A stretch of DNA of 64,000 nucleotides from Alopecurus myosuroides (lineage: Eukaryota > Streptophyta > Magnoliopsida > Poales > Poaceae), in NCBI GenBank assembly GCA_028641055.1, contig JAPCYS010000656.1, positions 310,001-374,000 on the forward strand, written 5' to 3'. Position 1 is the stretch's first letter. Each line of letters begins with the position of its first letter. The notes beneath the pieces were generated by a model, which saw nothing but the letters and a program-made list of their open reading frames with translations, was not told where the DNA came from and did no database searches. Made by a program: the position numbers and the translations under genes. Shown one piece after another: positions 22,548 to 36,900 of this stretch.

Positions 22548-24555
22548 CTAAACAAAGGCATCTAAATCTAGGGAAATAGAAAGCACACTAACTGGGTTAT
22601 CCAGACCATAAGCATGGTTGAGAGAAATCTCATTTTCTACAAGTTGTTGAATAATTTCAAACTTCTCATTGGGGGATGAGCCACACATGAGGTCCACAGA
22701 ATCAAGAACATCACTAAGGACTTTGGAGTCAAGAACATCAAACGAGTCACCTTTAAAGCTAGTGGGAATTTCTAGGTTCCTCTTCATTTCGTACTTCTCA
22801 GCCTTCTCAACAATATTCTGGACACCATGGTTTCTTGCACTTCTCCTAGTAGCAATAGTAGGACCCCATATGAAAGGCTTAGAGACCTTCCCCTTTGGAT
22901 CAGCAATAGTAGATACATCATCCAGAAAAGGGAGAAGATTCCTCTTAACTTCACTAATCTTGCCAACAATGTCATCATCCAAGCACTGAGTGCAATCATC
23001 TTTATTAGAATCCCCGTCTAGAGCATCCACATCAGAATCCATTCCAGCCACAAACATATGCTTGCAGTATGCTAGGTTCATAGAGGTGGATCCAACCTTG
23101 AGAATGCATTCCTTCTCAACTTATTCAATATCAATGAGCATTGGTTTGGCAGATACGTAATTAGGAGTTTCCCAATCCCACACGCCATCATCCAAAGAAG
23201 TATACTCAAGTTTGTGAGGAAGGGACATGGTGGACTTCTTACACCACTCCAAAGCAGTCAGTTCTGGGAAACTCACGCAGTCATCTTATAAAACTTTTTT
23301 TCCTTTATCAACTCCACCATGAGCTGATGAAGACAGGGCATGAGTAGCAGCAGGAAGAAGGTTACCATTTGAAGAAGAGTCTGTCTCCAGATCACCAACA
23401 GAAGGGTTCTTCAAAGCATCTGTCCCATCAGGATCGTCACCTAGACCACTATTGACCACAATATTTGATTCCTCAATGGACATGGTGAGAAGATAAAGAG
23501 CTTGGTTCATTTTAACTACACTGTGGGATGGGATTTTAGACCTATCCTTCACTTCCACCAACATCCTTACCTCGGCAAAAAAAAGACTTGAACAAGGAAG
23601 TCCAATCAAGATCCATAAGGACATCCATGATTGATGACACCTGCCCAAATGTCTTCCAAGAACACCACTTGGGGGGATGCCTCTAACTATCACCCAAAGC
23701 TCATCAAGATAGCCATAAGTTTTCACATCACCATCCCATGAAGTGATCTTGATAGTAACCCCTTCCTTTTCCAAGTCGAAAGCCGGGAATTCACTTAGGT
23801 CTGAAATCTTCTTCCAATGAGGGAACCTAACTAGGAAGGAATTAGGTTGCAGTTCTCTCATATGCCAGGGCCACCTCTTGTCTTTGCAGAAGATAGAGCT
23901 GAAATTGGCTTTAAGTTCAACAAGAGAAATATCACCCTTCTTGACTAACACAATGCCATAGTTAGCGAAATTCAACCATTTCGTTTCCTCTGCAGTGGGG
24001 ACATTAGTGTGGTAGAAACCCAATCCAGAATTGCCACTGCCGAAGTATTCGACTGACAGATGTTCACTGCACCAGGTGTTGGAGGATTGTACAGGATGCC
24101 CAGGCTGGTTGCAGATGAAAAAAAATCTTTGGCTTGACGCAGTTGCCCACGAAGAGCCCTGGGTCTCCACAATTGAAACAGATTAATTGGTTGTATCTAG
24201 GATCAAACACTTGCTCACGAACTGGACTTGGAGGGACCTCAGAACTAGGTGATTGCGATGAACCCGACCGATCAGAGGAGGCTGACACAGATTGTTGCTG
24301 AACGCTACCGCCACTACCAGACACCGGAATCACCCCTCCAGTATTCTGACGATTAGGGTTGCGACGTTGGTAGCGAGGTTGGGCTCGATTGTATCTTTGA
24401 TTCGCCCTCGGAGGCGCCATCCCTTGAGGCTTGAGTGGCTGAGATTGACTAGCAAGCGATGCCGCCATGGATGCAAGGGGCACCAAGGTGGGGGGCCCTT
24501 GAGAGGGACCACGCCCACCTCGCCCCCTCCCGGAGCCGCCCCCTCCCGCTTGCAT
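22548..24555 (-). pseudogene. LINE ORF1 (gag-like), frameshifted
   Basis: The N-terminus is Gly/Arg and Pro/Gln-rich. It is followed by a CCHC start, CFNCGDPGLFVGNC, then, after a slip in an A-run near 24117-24124, FICNQPGHPVQ. Next comes a DUF4283-like region with WPWHMRELQPNSFLVRFPHW (about 23890-23810), then acidic linkers ending near 22548. The protein would bind LINE RNA. The frame is lost at the A-run and again near 23280-23090. Confidence 0.75.
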
Positions 24556-25362
24556 CCATCAACGAAGCACCTCCGCAAATGACGGTGGAGCAGCAACCAG
24601 CAATGACAGAACTGGACGGGCACAGTGATGAAGGAGCACAGACCTATCGGCAGTGAAGCAGTCGTTGACGGTGAGCTCTAGGTCTGGGATTCCCTTCCTC
24701 ACCCAGCAAAGGACGCTCCACAAATAAGGCTTGGGACGGGTGTCAGAGGACGAAATTACCCATAACTGACCAAAATGTTCCTCGAGCACGTCGGCTTCTG
24801 GCTGCACAACGCTGGACACTGGGACCACACATGATCGGGAAGAGGGGCCACCCGAATTTGAACTTCGGCTACTGCCTCCCGCGATGAGCTCGGGGAAGGC
24901 AGTATGATCCCCTGGCCAAGGTGGATCAGCCACCGTAGGCGGCGGCTGGAGCGCAACCGATAACTCCCCAACGACGATCACCTCTAGATTGCCGCGGTCA
25001 GCAACCGGAGATTAGAAGGACTGGGGGACCACCTCGTCGCGGGTCGCCGGAGAGGACAAGTCACCACCACGGAGTCCTCGCTGGACTAGGACGTAAAACT
25101 CACTCCCTAGAACCGGCGAGAACCCCTCCGAAGACGTGGACGTGCACGAGATGCGGTCGATATCCTCCACGGCGGGCTCGCCCTCACCTCCTCCACACGC
25201 TAAACCTGGCTTGCCCACCCTAACAGCGGCGAAAGTAGATCGAAGGTGGAGGTAGGGGGTGGGGGATGGGAGTGCGCGAGAGGGGGACGGGAACGAGAGA
25301 GAGGCCGCCATGAAAAACACTCTCCATATGCATCCCACGTTAACTATGATAGGGTGGAGACT

Positions 25363-26010
25363 GAATACTTCCCCACACACATTTGTTTTCACATTTTCAA
25401 AATAAATACAAATACAAATCTTACGGAATATGAGTGTGGAGCAAATACTCAAATATGGACGGAGCGGGTATTCAAAACCGATACATTACAACTTATGTAG
25501 AAGTATATAAATTAGCGTGACGTACATGGTAGGCTCATGTAATTCAATAAGACAACAGTATGAGTACAATGGCATTCAAATAAATATACTATCATATTGT
25601 ATAATAGTTTATAGTTTCGATCATAAAAAAATACATTTTTATCACTTATCATGTTTTTTGTTGGATAATGGCTTTCTGCGCTAGGTTTGCCGAAATTGGC
25701 TAAGCTAATTTCACTCGGATATCGGTACATCCACTTTTGTATCCGTATCTTTCTAAAATCCAGAGCAACATTTAAACTTATATTTGCTAAATATACCGGG
25801 ATTCTTACATCCATATTCATGGTATTCCGGACGTTGATGTTTACACATCTGGTTTTTCCTTCTCAAATACAAATATTGAATATTTGAGACTTTACTTTCG
25901 TAGTGGTGACATGGTTCCCGGTGATTTTTTTTATCTAATAACGCTACATCGAACCGAAAATACGAATTTCTCTCTAAACTAGTAGGAAAGTGCTTATAGC
26001 CACCACCACG
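25363..26010. other. AT-rich intergenic sequence
   Basis: No coding frame. There are several short recurring words (aaatacaaat, tatccgtat) of the kind found in subterminal regions of DNA transposons, but no ends could be located. Confidence 0.3.
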
Positions 26011-26011
26011 A

Positions 26012-26704
26012 TGTTGGGTCAAGTCACACTAGAGTTAGTCCGGTCATGGGAAAACTGAAATGTTGATGTTGAGATGAGACACTAAGCAACCAGAGTTGGT
26101 CGTGGCTTGAGTAAGGCAAGTGCTGGACCACCCTTGGTCATGTTGCGCTGAACCAAAGTTGGGTAGTGAGTGGTGAAAGATCGCCTTGTTGGGTATGAGA
26201 CTTGTTCTCAGAATCAACTTAGGTAAGTAGACAAGTTAAGTCCAACCGTTAAGCTTGGACTCGCAATCTAAATTCCGTGCTTATGCCACGCCATATAGCA
26301 GTTGGTTACGCTTGTTTGTGGTTTAAGGACTTGCGAGTACATCCAATGTATTTACCTGGCTTCTTGTGTAGCTAGAACCTCCGTCCCCCGTTGCTGAGTA
26401 CCAGTTGTACGAGAACTAGGATCCGGTATCTAGGCAGAACCCCATGGGATTAGGCTCTTCGTCATCACGCGCTTCCATCATTCCGCTGCCGCACTCTGAA
26501 GAAGACTAGTGTTGGATAAATAATGTGCATACTGTTGTATACCTCAGGGTGCAGCCCTCGTTGTGTCACCCTCATTGTAATATCCCACCGGTTTGCGAAA
26601 CCTTATTAAAAGTGTTGGTTATGTTTTTGTTATTAAGGTGTCATGTATCTAGTGCTCCTGGGACTGGTATGGCGGGTAACTCGATCCTTTGGATCGGGGT
26701 GCCA
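26012..26704 (+). mobile_element. LTR (left end approximate), followed by a primer-binding site
   Basis: The right end ...ggggtgcca is followed within seven bases by tggtatcagagc (26712-26723), the complement of initiator tRNA-Met and the usual plant LTR primer-binding site. The left end is a candidate TG at 26012. No partner LTR was found before the satellite begins, so only the 5' half of the element survives. Confidence 0.65.
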
Positions 26705-26868
26705 TAGAGATTGGTATCAGAGCCTAACTGCCCCTAGGATACCCCTAATTTGGACGGAACCTTAGAAAACGTTGCTGCCCTTGGTTGATTTCTTTTGACT
26801 ATTTCTATACTTGTTTCGTTTCATTTAACCTTCATCTCACCTCTTCCGTTTCCTATCATTGGTACAGA

Positions 26869-27672
26869 TGGCGTTCCCGTTTCTTTTAGAAACCACCCCC
26901 AGAAGCATCTCCAGTATGCCCAATCTCCTCCGCGAGATTTGGACTCACCTCTACCCAACTGCTCCTGACCCGAAGTACCGTGTATTCAGTGGGCCGCTCT
27001 GGTGGAACTCACTCTGAGTTCAGTGGCACCCTCTACTTGGATACCTCACCTCTCAGTCATGGGAGAAAATACACCTTCACTTCCGGCGACACCCATCAGG
27101 AAATCCGTGCTATCAAGGAGGTCGCCCATGATGCCCTCCTCCGCTCTCGTGACCCTGCCGTGAGCACGTGCCCCCATTGTGATCACCTCCCTAGGCTCTA
27201 TCCGGACAATGGGGATTTCCTCTTTCCCAACCCTGGAGATTCTGCCCCAAGGCTGACTTCCATTCTCCAGTACTCATCCTTCCTCCACAAATATCTACAT
27301 GACAGTCTTGATCAGTTGGCTATATTGCGTGTTGAGATGGATACAGCCAGGAATACCGCAACTAGTGATTCCCACTCGACCCTCTTGTCCCTACTCTACT
27401 ACAATTGTGGCACTATTGATCAGGTTAGGTGCGAGCTTTCTTCCGGACTCACCATTCGTATAATCCTGTTCCGCGACACTAGTTCAGCTTCTCGCGGTGT
27501 TTGTCGCCCCGCTGTTGCTCGCACCCTAGAGCCTTATGCCCGGCGTCGTCATCCATTTCTCGATTCTCGTATTCCCTCGTACACCCCCGGTCCACCTTCT
27601 GCAAGATTCAGCACCGAAGAAGGTAGCTTCCACACTGATCCACCCGCTGCCCCAGTTGAGATGGAGCCCTAG
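26869..27672 (+). pseudogene. Internal ORF of a truncated LTR retrotransposon
   Basis: Starts with MAFPFLLETTPRS at 26869, just after the primer-binding site, and shifts frame near 27005-27015 into a 230-codon frame ending at 27672. Visible sequence includes PDPKYRVFSGPLWW, then TLYLDTSPLSHGRKYTF and IKEVAHDALLRSRDP, with a Pro-rich C-terminus. No gag zinc knuckle, protease or polymerase motif is present. It looks like one of the poorly characterised first ORFs of grass retroelements. The function is unknown. Confidence 0.5.
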
Positions 27673-27914
27673 ACGCTAGAACATGAACGCGTGCATCGTA
27701 TTTGTGTCTCCTAGTGGTAGCCGCGTAGGCGGGCACAGGCAGAAAAATAAAAGTAATGTAATGCATGTGGCTTGTATCCTGTATGATTATGTACCATACA
27801 GCTATACTCCATTTCCTTGTGAAATATCCGCTTTTATTTGCGATCCAGTGACAAATTAAGGATAATGGGAAAACATCTATAAATTGCTGACATAATATTA
27901 CTAATAAATAAATT

Positions 27915-30900
27915 ACCCTGCCATTGTCTTGGGTGTTCCTTGAGCCTAACCTAACACACTCAAACAATTGGTTCCACTTTGCTTCCTCCTTTCCGGCACA
28001 CGTAGAGGGGCCAAAACGGCAATTCCGTCTTTTCCCCAGCGGGGCTATGGTTTCTCCGGAAAGGGGGCTCTGGAATGTCTGAATGCCACCACAACACATG
28101 GTATGCCATAACATGTGTGTTAGAGTGTGGCATGGGTCTTGTATGCCCAAGATTCCCTCGCTCTTTGTGCTAGGGTTTCACCGGCGTCGGATTCTCTCTC
28201 GCGGGTTCCAGGACTGCTTAATGAGAGCCCGAAACTCATGTATCTAACGGAACTGGGGGAATCTTGAAAAGAGGTGGGCCCTACCATTTTCCTTGGGTAT
28301 TTCTTAATCCTAACATAACACGACCAAGCAATTGGTTACACTTTGGTACCCCCTTTCGGCTCACGTAGAGGGGCCAGAACGATAGTTCCGTCTTTTTCCC
28401 CAGCGGGGCTATGGTTTCTCCGGAGTGGGGGGATCCGGATCGTCTGAATGTCACCAAATCCCATGGTATGCCATACCATATGTGTTAGATTGTGTAATGG
28501 GTCTTTCATGCCCAAGATTCCCTCGCTCTCTGTGTTAGGGCTTCACCGGCATCGGATTTTCTCTAGCGGATTCTAAGACTACTTAGAGCCCGAAACTCCC
28601 GGATTTGACGGAACTAGGGCAATCTTGCCAAGAGGTGGACCCTATCATTTTCTTTGGTGTTCCTTGGGCCTAACATAACACAACCAAAAAAATTGGTTCC
28701 ACTTTGCTACCCTCTTCCGGCTCACGTAGAGGGGCCAGAACGGTTGTTCCGCCTTTTTCCCCAGTGGGGCTATGGTTTCTCCGGAGGGGGGCTCCGGATC
28801 GTATGAATGCCACAAAATCTCATCGTATGACATACCATGTGTGTTAGAGTGCGTCATGGTCTTGGATGACCAAGATTCCCACGCTCTCTGTGCTAGGGTT
28901 TCACCGGCGTCGGATTCTCTCTCGCGGGTTCCAGGACAAATTAATGAGAGCCCGAAACTCCCGGGTGTGTCGGAACTTGGGGAATCTTGCCAAGAGGTGG
29001 CCCTACAATTCTCTTGGGGTGTTCTCTGAGCCTAACCTAAAACATCCAAGCAGTTAGTTCCACTTTGCTACCCCCTTACGACTCTCGTAGATGGGGCAGA
29101 ACGACAGTTCCATCTTTTTCCCCAGCGGGGCTATGGTTTCTCCGGAGTTGTCTACGGATCGTATGAATGCCACCAAATCCTATGGTATATGATACCATGT
29201 GTGTTAGAGTGTGCCATTGGTCTTGGATGCCGAAGAGTCCCTCGCTCTCTGTGTTAGGGCTTCACCGGCATTGGATTCTTTCTAGCCGGTCCCAGGACTA
29301 CTTAGAGCCTGAAACTCCCGGATTTGATGGAACTAGGGGAATATTGCAAAGAGGTGGACCCTAACATTTTCTTTGGTGTTACTTGGGACTAACCTAACAC
29401 AACCAAACAGTTGGTTCCACTTTGCTACCCCCTTTCGGCTCACGTAGAGGGGCCAGAACGGAAATTCCGCCTTTTACCCCAGCGGGGCTATGGTTTCTCC
29501 GGAGGGGGACTCCGGATCTTATGAATGCCACCAAATCCCATGGTATGACATACCTTTGTGTTAGAGTGTGTCATGGGTCTTTTATTCCAAATATTTCCTC
29601 GCTCTCTGTGTTAGGGTTTCACCGGTGTCGGATTCTCTCTCGCGGGTTCCAGGACTAATTAATGAGATCCCGAAACTCCCGGGTGTGACGGAACAAGGGG
29701 AATATTGCCAAGAGTTGGGCCCTATCAATCTCTTGGGTGTTCCTTGGGCCTAACCTAACACAACCAAACATTTAGTTCCACTTTGCTACTCCCTTCCGGC
29801 TCACGTAGATGGGGCAAAACAACAGTTCCGTCTTTTTCCCAACGGGGCTATGGTTTCTCCAGAGAGGTGTCTCCAGATCGTCTGAATGCCACAAAATCCC
29901 ATTGCACACCATACCATGTGTGCTAGAGTGTGGCATGGGTATTGTATGCCCAATATTCCCTCGCTCTCTGTGCTAGGGTTTCACCAGCGTTGGATTCTCT
30001 CTCGCGGGTTCCAGAACAAATTAATGAGAGCCCGAAACTCCCGGGTGTGATGGAATTGGGGGAATCTTGACAAGAGGTGGGCCCTACCATTATCTTGGGT
30101 GTTCCTTGGGCCTAACCTAACACAACCAAGCGGTTAGCTCTACTTTTCTACCCCCTTCCGACTCTCGTAGATGGGGCAAAACGACTGTTTCGTCTTTTTC
30201 CCATCGGGGCTATGGTTTCTCCGGAGGGGGCTCCGGATCTCGTCTGAATGCCACCAAATCCCATGGTATACTATAACATGTTTTTTAGATTGTGTCATGG
30301 GTCTAGTATGACAAGGATTCCCTCTCTCTCTGTGTTAGGGCTTCACCGACGTTGGATTCTCTCTAGCGGGTTCAAGGACTACTTAGAGCCCGAAACTCCC
30401 GGATTAGACGGAACTAGGGGAATCTTGCCAAGCGGTGGACCCTAACATTTTCTTTGGTGTTCCTTGGGCCTAACATAACACAACCAAACAGTTGGTTCCA
30501 CTTTGCTACCCCCTTTCGGCTCACATAGAGGGGCCAGAACGGCAGTTCCGCCTTTTTCCCCAGCGGGGCTATGCATGGTTTCTCCGGAGGGCGGCTCCGG
30601 ATCGTATGAATGCCACCAAATCCCATGGTATCACATACCATGTGTGCTATAGTGTGTCATGGTCTTGGATACCCGAGTTTACCTCACTCTCTGTGTTAGG
30701 GTTTCACCGGTGTCGGATTCTCTCTCGCGGGTGTGACGAAACTGGGGGAATCTTGCCAAGAGGTGTGCCCTACAATTCTCTTGGGTGTTCCTTGGGCCTA
30801 ACTAACACAACAAACAACTAGTTCCAATTTGTTACCCCCTTCTAGCTCACGTAGACCCGGCGGGGCTATGGTGTCTCCGGAGAGGTGGCTCCAGATCGTT

Positions 30901-33900
30901 TGAATGCCACCAAATCCCATTTGCACACCATACCGTGTGTGCAAGAGTGAGGCATGGTTCTTGGATGCCCAAGATTCCTCACTCTCTGTGTTAGGGTTTC
31001 ACTGGTGTCGTATTCTCTCTCGCGGATTCCAGGACTAATTAATGAGAGCCCAAAATCCCAGGTGTGACAGAACTGGGGGAATCTTGCCAAAAAGGTGGGC
31101 CCTACAATTCTCTTGGGTGTTCCTTGGGCCTAACCTAACACAACCAAGCAGTTAGTTCCACTTTGCTACCCCCTTCCGACTCTTGTAGATGGGGTAGAAC
31201 GACAGTTCCGCTCCAGATCGTCTAAATGCCACCAAATCCCATCGTATACCATACCATGTGTGTTAGACTGTGTCATGGGTCTTGGATGCCCAAGAGTCCC
31301 TCGCACTCTGTGTTAGTGCTTCACCGGCATCGGATTCTTTCTAGCGGGTCCCAGGACTACTTAGATCCTGAAACTCCCGGATTTGATGGAACTAGGGGAA
31401 TCTTGCCAAGAGGTGGACCCTAAAATTTTCTTTGGTGTTCCTTAGGCCTAACCTAACACAACCAAACTGTTGGTTCCACTTTTCTACCCCCTTTCGGCTC
31501 ACGTAGAGGGGCCGGAACGGAAGTTCCGCATTTTACCCCAGCGGGGCTATGGTTTCTCCGGAGGGGGCTCTCGATAGTATGAATGCCACAAAATCCCATG
31601 GCATGAAATACCATGTGTGTTAGAGTGTGTCATGGGGCTTGTATGCCCAAGATTTCCTCGCTCTCTGTGTTAGGGTTTCACCGGTGTCGGACTCTCTCTC
31701 GCGGGTTCCAGGACTAATTAATGAGAGCCCAAAACTCCCGGGTGTGACGGAACAAGGGGAATATTTCCAAGAGGTGGGCCCTATCATTCTATTGGGTGTT
31801 CCTTGGGCCTAACCTAACACAACAAAACAGTTAGTTCCGATTTTCTACCCTCTTCCGGCTCACGTAGATGGGGCAGAACGATAGTTCCGTCTTTTTCCCC
31901 AGCGGGGCTATGGTTTCTCCAGAGAGGTGGCTCCAGATCGTCTGAATGCCACCAAATCCCATTGCACGCCATACCATGTGTGCTAGAGTGTGTCATGGGT
32001 ATTGTATGCCCAAGATTCCCTCTCTCTCTGTGCTAGGGTTTCACCAGAATCGGATTCTCTCTCGCGGGTTCCAGGACTAATTAATGAGAGCCCGAAACTC
32101 CCGGGTGTGACGGAACTGGGGGAATATTGCCAAGAGGTGGGCCCTACAATTATCTTGGGTGTTCTATGGGCCTCACCTAACACAACCAAGCAGTTAGTTC
32201 CACTTTGCTACCCCCTTCCGACTCTCGTAGATGGGGCAGAACGACAGTGTCGTCTTTTTCCCCTTCGGGGTTATGGTTTTTCCGGAGGGGGCTCCGGATC
32301 GTCTGAATGCCACCAAATCCCATGGTATACCATACCATGTGTGTTAGAGTTTGTCATGGTTCTTTTATTACCAAGAGTCCTCGCTCACTGCGTTAGGGCT
32401 TCACCGGCTTCAGATTCTTTCTAGCGGGTTCCAGGACTACTGAGAGCCCGAAACTCCCAGATTTGAGGGAACTAGGGTAATCTTGCCAAGAGGTGGACCC
32501 TGAAATTTTCTTTGGTGTTCCTTTGGCCTAACCTAACACAACCAAACAGTTGGTTCCACTTTTCTACCCCCTTTCGGCTCACGTAGAAGGGACAGAACGG
32601 CAGTTCCGCCTTTTCCCTTAGCGGGGCTATGGTTTCTCCGGAGGCGGCTCCGGATCGTATGAATGCCACCAAATACCATGGTATGACATACCATGTGTGT
32701 TATAGTGTGTCATGGTCTTGGATACCCGAGATTACCTCGCTCTCTATGCTAGGGTTTCACCGGTGTCGTATTCTCTCTCGCGGGTTCCAGGACTAATTAA
32801 TGAGAGCCCGAAACTTCCGGGTGTGACGGAACTGGGGGAATCTTGCCAAGTGGTGTGCTCTACCATTCTCTTGGGTGTTCCTTGGGACTAAACTAACACA
32901 ACCAAACAGTTAGTTCCACTTTTCTTCCCCCTTCCGACTCTCGTAGATGGGGCAGAACGACAGTTCCGTCTTTTCCCCCAGCGGGGCTATGGTTTCTCCA
33001 GAGAGGTATCTCCAGATCGTCTGAATGCCACGAAATCCCATTACACGTCATACCATGTGTTCTAGAGTGTGTCATGGGTCTTGGATGCCCAAGATTCCCT
33101 CGCTCTCTATGTTAGGGTTTCACCGGTGTCGTATTCTCTCTCGCGGATTCCAGGACTAATAAATGAGAGCCCGAAACTCCCGGGTGTAACGGAATTGGGG
33201 GAATCTTGCTAAAATTATCTTGGGTGTTCCTTGGGCCTAACCTAACACAACCAAGCAGTTAGTTCCACTTTACTACCCCCTTCCGACCCTCGTAGATGGG
33301 GCAGAACAGCAGTTCCGTCTTTTTACCCAACGGGGCAATGCTTTCTCCGGAGGTGTCTCCGGATCGTCTGAATGCCACAAAATCCCATTGTATATGATAC
33401 CATGTGTGTTATAGTGTGTCATGGGTCTTGGATGCCCAAAAGTCCCTCGCTCTCTGTGTTAGGAATTCAGCGGCGTCAGATTCTTTCTAGCGGGTTCCAG
33501 GACTACTTAGAGCCCGAAACTCCCGGATTTGACGGAACTAGGGGAATCTTGCCAAGAGGTGGAACCTAACATTTTATTTGGTGTTCCTTTGGCCTAACCT
33601 AACACAACCAAACAGTTGGTTCCACTTTGCTACCCCCTTTCGGCTCACATAGAGGGGCCAGAACGGCAGTTCCGCCTTTTTCCCCAGCGGGGCTATGCAT
33701 GGTTTCTCCAAAGGGTGGCTCCGGATCTTATGAATGCCACCAAATCCCATGGTATGACATACCATGTGTGTTATAGTGTGTCATGGTCTTGGATACCCGA
33801 GGTTACCTTGCTCTCTGTGTTAGGGTTTCACCGGTGTCGGATTCTCTCTCGCGGGTGTGACGGAACTGGGGGAATCTTGCCAAGAAGTGTTCCCTACAAT

Positions 33901-36900
33901 TCTCGTGGGTGTTCCTTGGGCCTAACTAACACAACCAAACAGTTAGTTCCACTTTGCTACCCTCTTCAAGCTCACGTAAATGGGGTAGAACGACAGTTCC
34001 TTCCTTTTCCCCGGCGGGGCTATGGTGTCTCCGGAGAGGTGGCTCCAGATCGTTTGAATGCCACCAAATCCCATTTGCACGCCATACCGTGTGTGCAAGA
34101 GTGAGGCATGGTTCTTGGATGCCCAAGATTCCCTCGCTCTCTGTGTTAGGGTTTCACCGGTGTCGTATTCTCTCTCGCGGATTCCAGGACTAATTAATGA
34201 GAGCCCGAAACTCCCGGGTGTGACAGAACTGGGGGAATCTTGCCAAAAAGGTCGGCCCTACAATTCTCTTGGGTGTTCCTTGGGCCTAACCTAACACAAC
34301 CAAGCAGTTAGTTCCACTTTCCTACCCCCTTCCGACTCTTGTAGATGGGGTAGAATGACAGTTCTGCTGTAGATCGTCTGAATGCCACCAAATCCATGGT
34401 AGACCATACCATGTGTGTTAGACTGTGTCGTGGGTCTTGGATGCCCAAGAGTCCCTCGCTCTCTGTGTTAGGGCTTCAACGGCATCGGATTCTTTCTAGC
34501 GGGTCCCAGGACTACTTAGAGCCCGAAACTCCCGGATTTGATGGAACTAGGGGAATCTTGCCAAGAGGTGGACCCTAACATTTTTTTTGGTGTTCCTTAG
34601 GCCTAACCTAACACAACCAAACAGTTGGTTCCACTTATCTACCCCCTTTCGGCTCACGTAGAGGGGCCAGAACGGAAGTTCCTCCTTTTACCCCAGCGGG
34701 GCTATGGTTTCTCCGGAGAGGGGCTCCGGATAGTATGAATGCCACCAAATCCCATGGTATGACATACCATGTGTGTTAGAGTGTGTCATGGGTCTTGTAT
34801 GCCCAAGATTTCCTTGCTCTCTGTGTTATGGTTTCACCTGTGTCGGATTCTCTCTCGCGGGTTCTAGGACTAATTAATGAGAGCCCGAAACTCCCGGGTG
34901 TGACGGAACAAGGGGAATATTGCAAAGAGGTGGGCCCTATAATTCTATTGGGTGTTCCTTGGGCCTAACCTAACACACTGAAACAGTTAGTTCCACTTTG
35001 CTACCCTTTTCTGGCTCACGTAGATGGGGCAGAACGATAGTTCCGTCTTTTTCCCCAGCGGGGCTATGGTTTCTCCGGAGAGGTGGCTCCAGATCGTCTG
35101 AATGCCACCAAATCCCATTGCACGCCATACCATGTGTGCTAGAGTGTGTCATGGGTATTGTATGCCCAAGATTCCCTCGCTCTCTGTGCTAGGGTTTCAC
35201 TAGCGTTGGATTCTCTCTCGCGGGTTCCAGGACTAATTCATGAGAGCCCGAAACTCCCGGGTGTGACGGAACTGGGGGAATATTGCCAAGAGGTGGGCCC
35301 CACAATTCTCATGGGTGTTCTGTGGGCCTCACGTAACACAACCAAGCAGTTAGTTCCACTTTGCTACCCCCTTCCGACTCTCGTAGATGGGGCAGAACAA
35401 TAGTTCCGTCTTTTCCCCAGCGGGGTTATGGTTTTTCCGGAGGGGGCTCCGGATCGTCTTAATGCCACAAAATCCCATGGTATACCATACCATGTGTGTT
35501 CGAGTTTTTCATGGGTCTTGGATTCCCAAGAGTACCTCGCTCACTGTGCTAGGGCTTCACTAGCGTTGGATTCTTTCTAGCGGGTTCCAGGACTACTAAG
35601 AGCCTGAAACTCCCGGATTTGACGGAACTAGAGGACTCTTGCCAAGAGGTGGACCCTGAAATTTTATTTAGTGTTCCTTTGGCCTAACCTAACACAACCA
35701 AATAGTTGGTTCCAATTTGCTACCCCCTTTCGGCTCACGTAGAAGGGATAGAACGGCAGTTCCGCCTTTTCCCCCAGCGGGGCTATGGTTTCTCCGGATG
35801 GGGCTCCGGATCGTATGAATGCCACCAAATCCCATGGTATGACATACCATGTGTGTTATAGTGTGTCATGGTCTTGGATACCCGAGATTACCTCACTCTC
35901 TGTGTTAAGGTTTCACCGGTGTCGTATTCTCTCTCGCGGGTTCCAGGACTAATTAATGAGAGCCCGAAACTTCCGGGTGTGACGGAACTGGGGGAATCTT
36001 GCCAAGTGGTGTGCCCTACCATTATCTTGGGTGTTCCTTGGGCCTAAACTAACACAAACAAATAGTTAGTTCCACTTTGCTACCCCCTTCCGACTCACGT
36101 AGATGGGGCAGAACGACAGTTCCGTCTTTTCCCCCAGCGGGGCTATGGTTTCTCCAGAGAGGTAGCTCCAGATCGTCTGAATGCCACGAAATCCCATTGC
36201 ACGCCATACCATGTGTTCTAGAGTGTGCATGGGTCTTGGATGCCCAAGATTCCCTCGCTCTCTGTGTTAGGGTTTCACCGGTGTCGTATTCTCTCTCGCG
36301 GATTCTAGGACTAATAAATGAGAGCCCGAAACTCCCGGGTGTGACGGAACTGTGGGAATCTTGCTAAAATTATCTTGGGTGTTCCTTGGGCCTAACCTAA
36401 CACAACCAAGAAGTTGGTTCCACTTTGCTACCCCCTTCCGACTCTCGTAGATGGGGCAGAACGGCAGTTCCGCCTTTTTCCCCAGCGGGGCTATGCATGG
36501 TTTCTCCGTAGAGGGGCTCCGGATCGTATGAATGCCACCAAATCCCTTGGTATGACATACCATATGTGTTAGAGTGTCATGGTATTGGAAACACGATATT
36601 ACCTCACTCTCAGTGTTAGGGTTTCACCGGTGTCGGATTCTCTCTCGCGGGTTCCATGACTAATTAATGAGAGCCTGAAACTCTCGAGTGGGACAGAACT
36701 GGGGGATATCTTGCCAAGAGGTGTGCCCTACCATTATCTTGGGTGTTCCTTGGGCCTAATCTAATACAACCAAACGGTTAGTTCCACTTTTCTACCCCTT
36801 CCGGCTGACGTAGATGGGGCAGAACGACAGTTTCGTCTTTTTCCCCAGCGGGGCTATGGTTTCTCCGGAGAGGTGGCTCCAGATCGTTTGAATGCCACCA

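Larger units (their letters stand above)
18456..25347 (-). mobile_element. Nearly full-length LINE (L1-type), 6.9 kb, minus strand
   Basis: Flanks gatagggtggggact (18441-18455) and gatagggtggagact (25348-25362) form a 15-bp duplication with one mismatch. The minus-strand 3' end carries a short A-rich tail (tctttttt on the plus strand from 18456). In order on the minus strand are a GC-rich leader (about 25310-24560), ORF1 with a zinc knuckle, endonuclease, reverse transcriptase with YADD, and the zinc-binding domain. Frameshifts and stops in both ORFs make it non-autonomous now. It lies about 1.8 kb upstream of the bHLH start. Confidence 0.88.
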
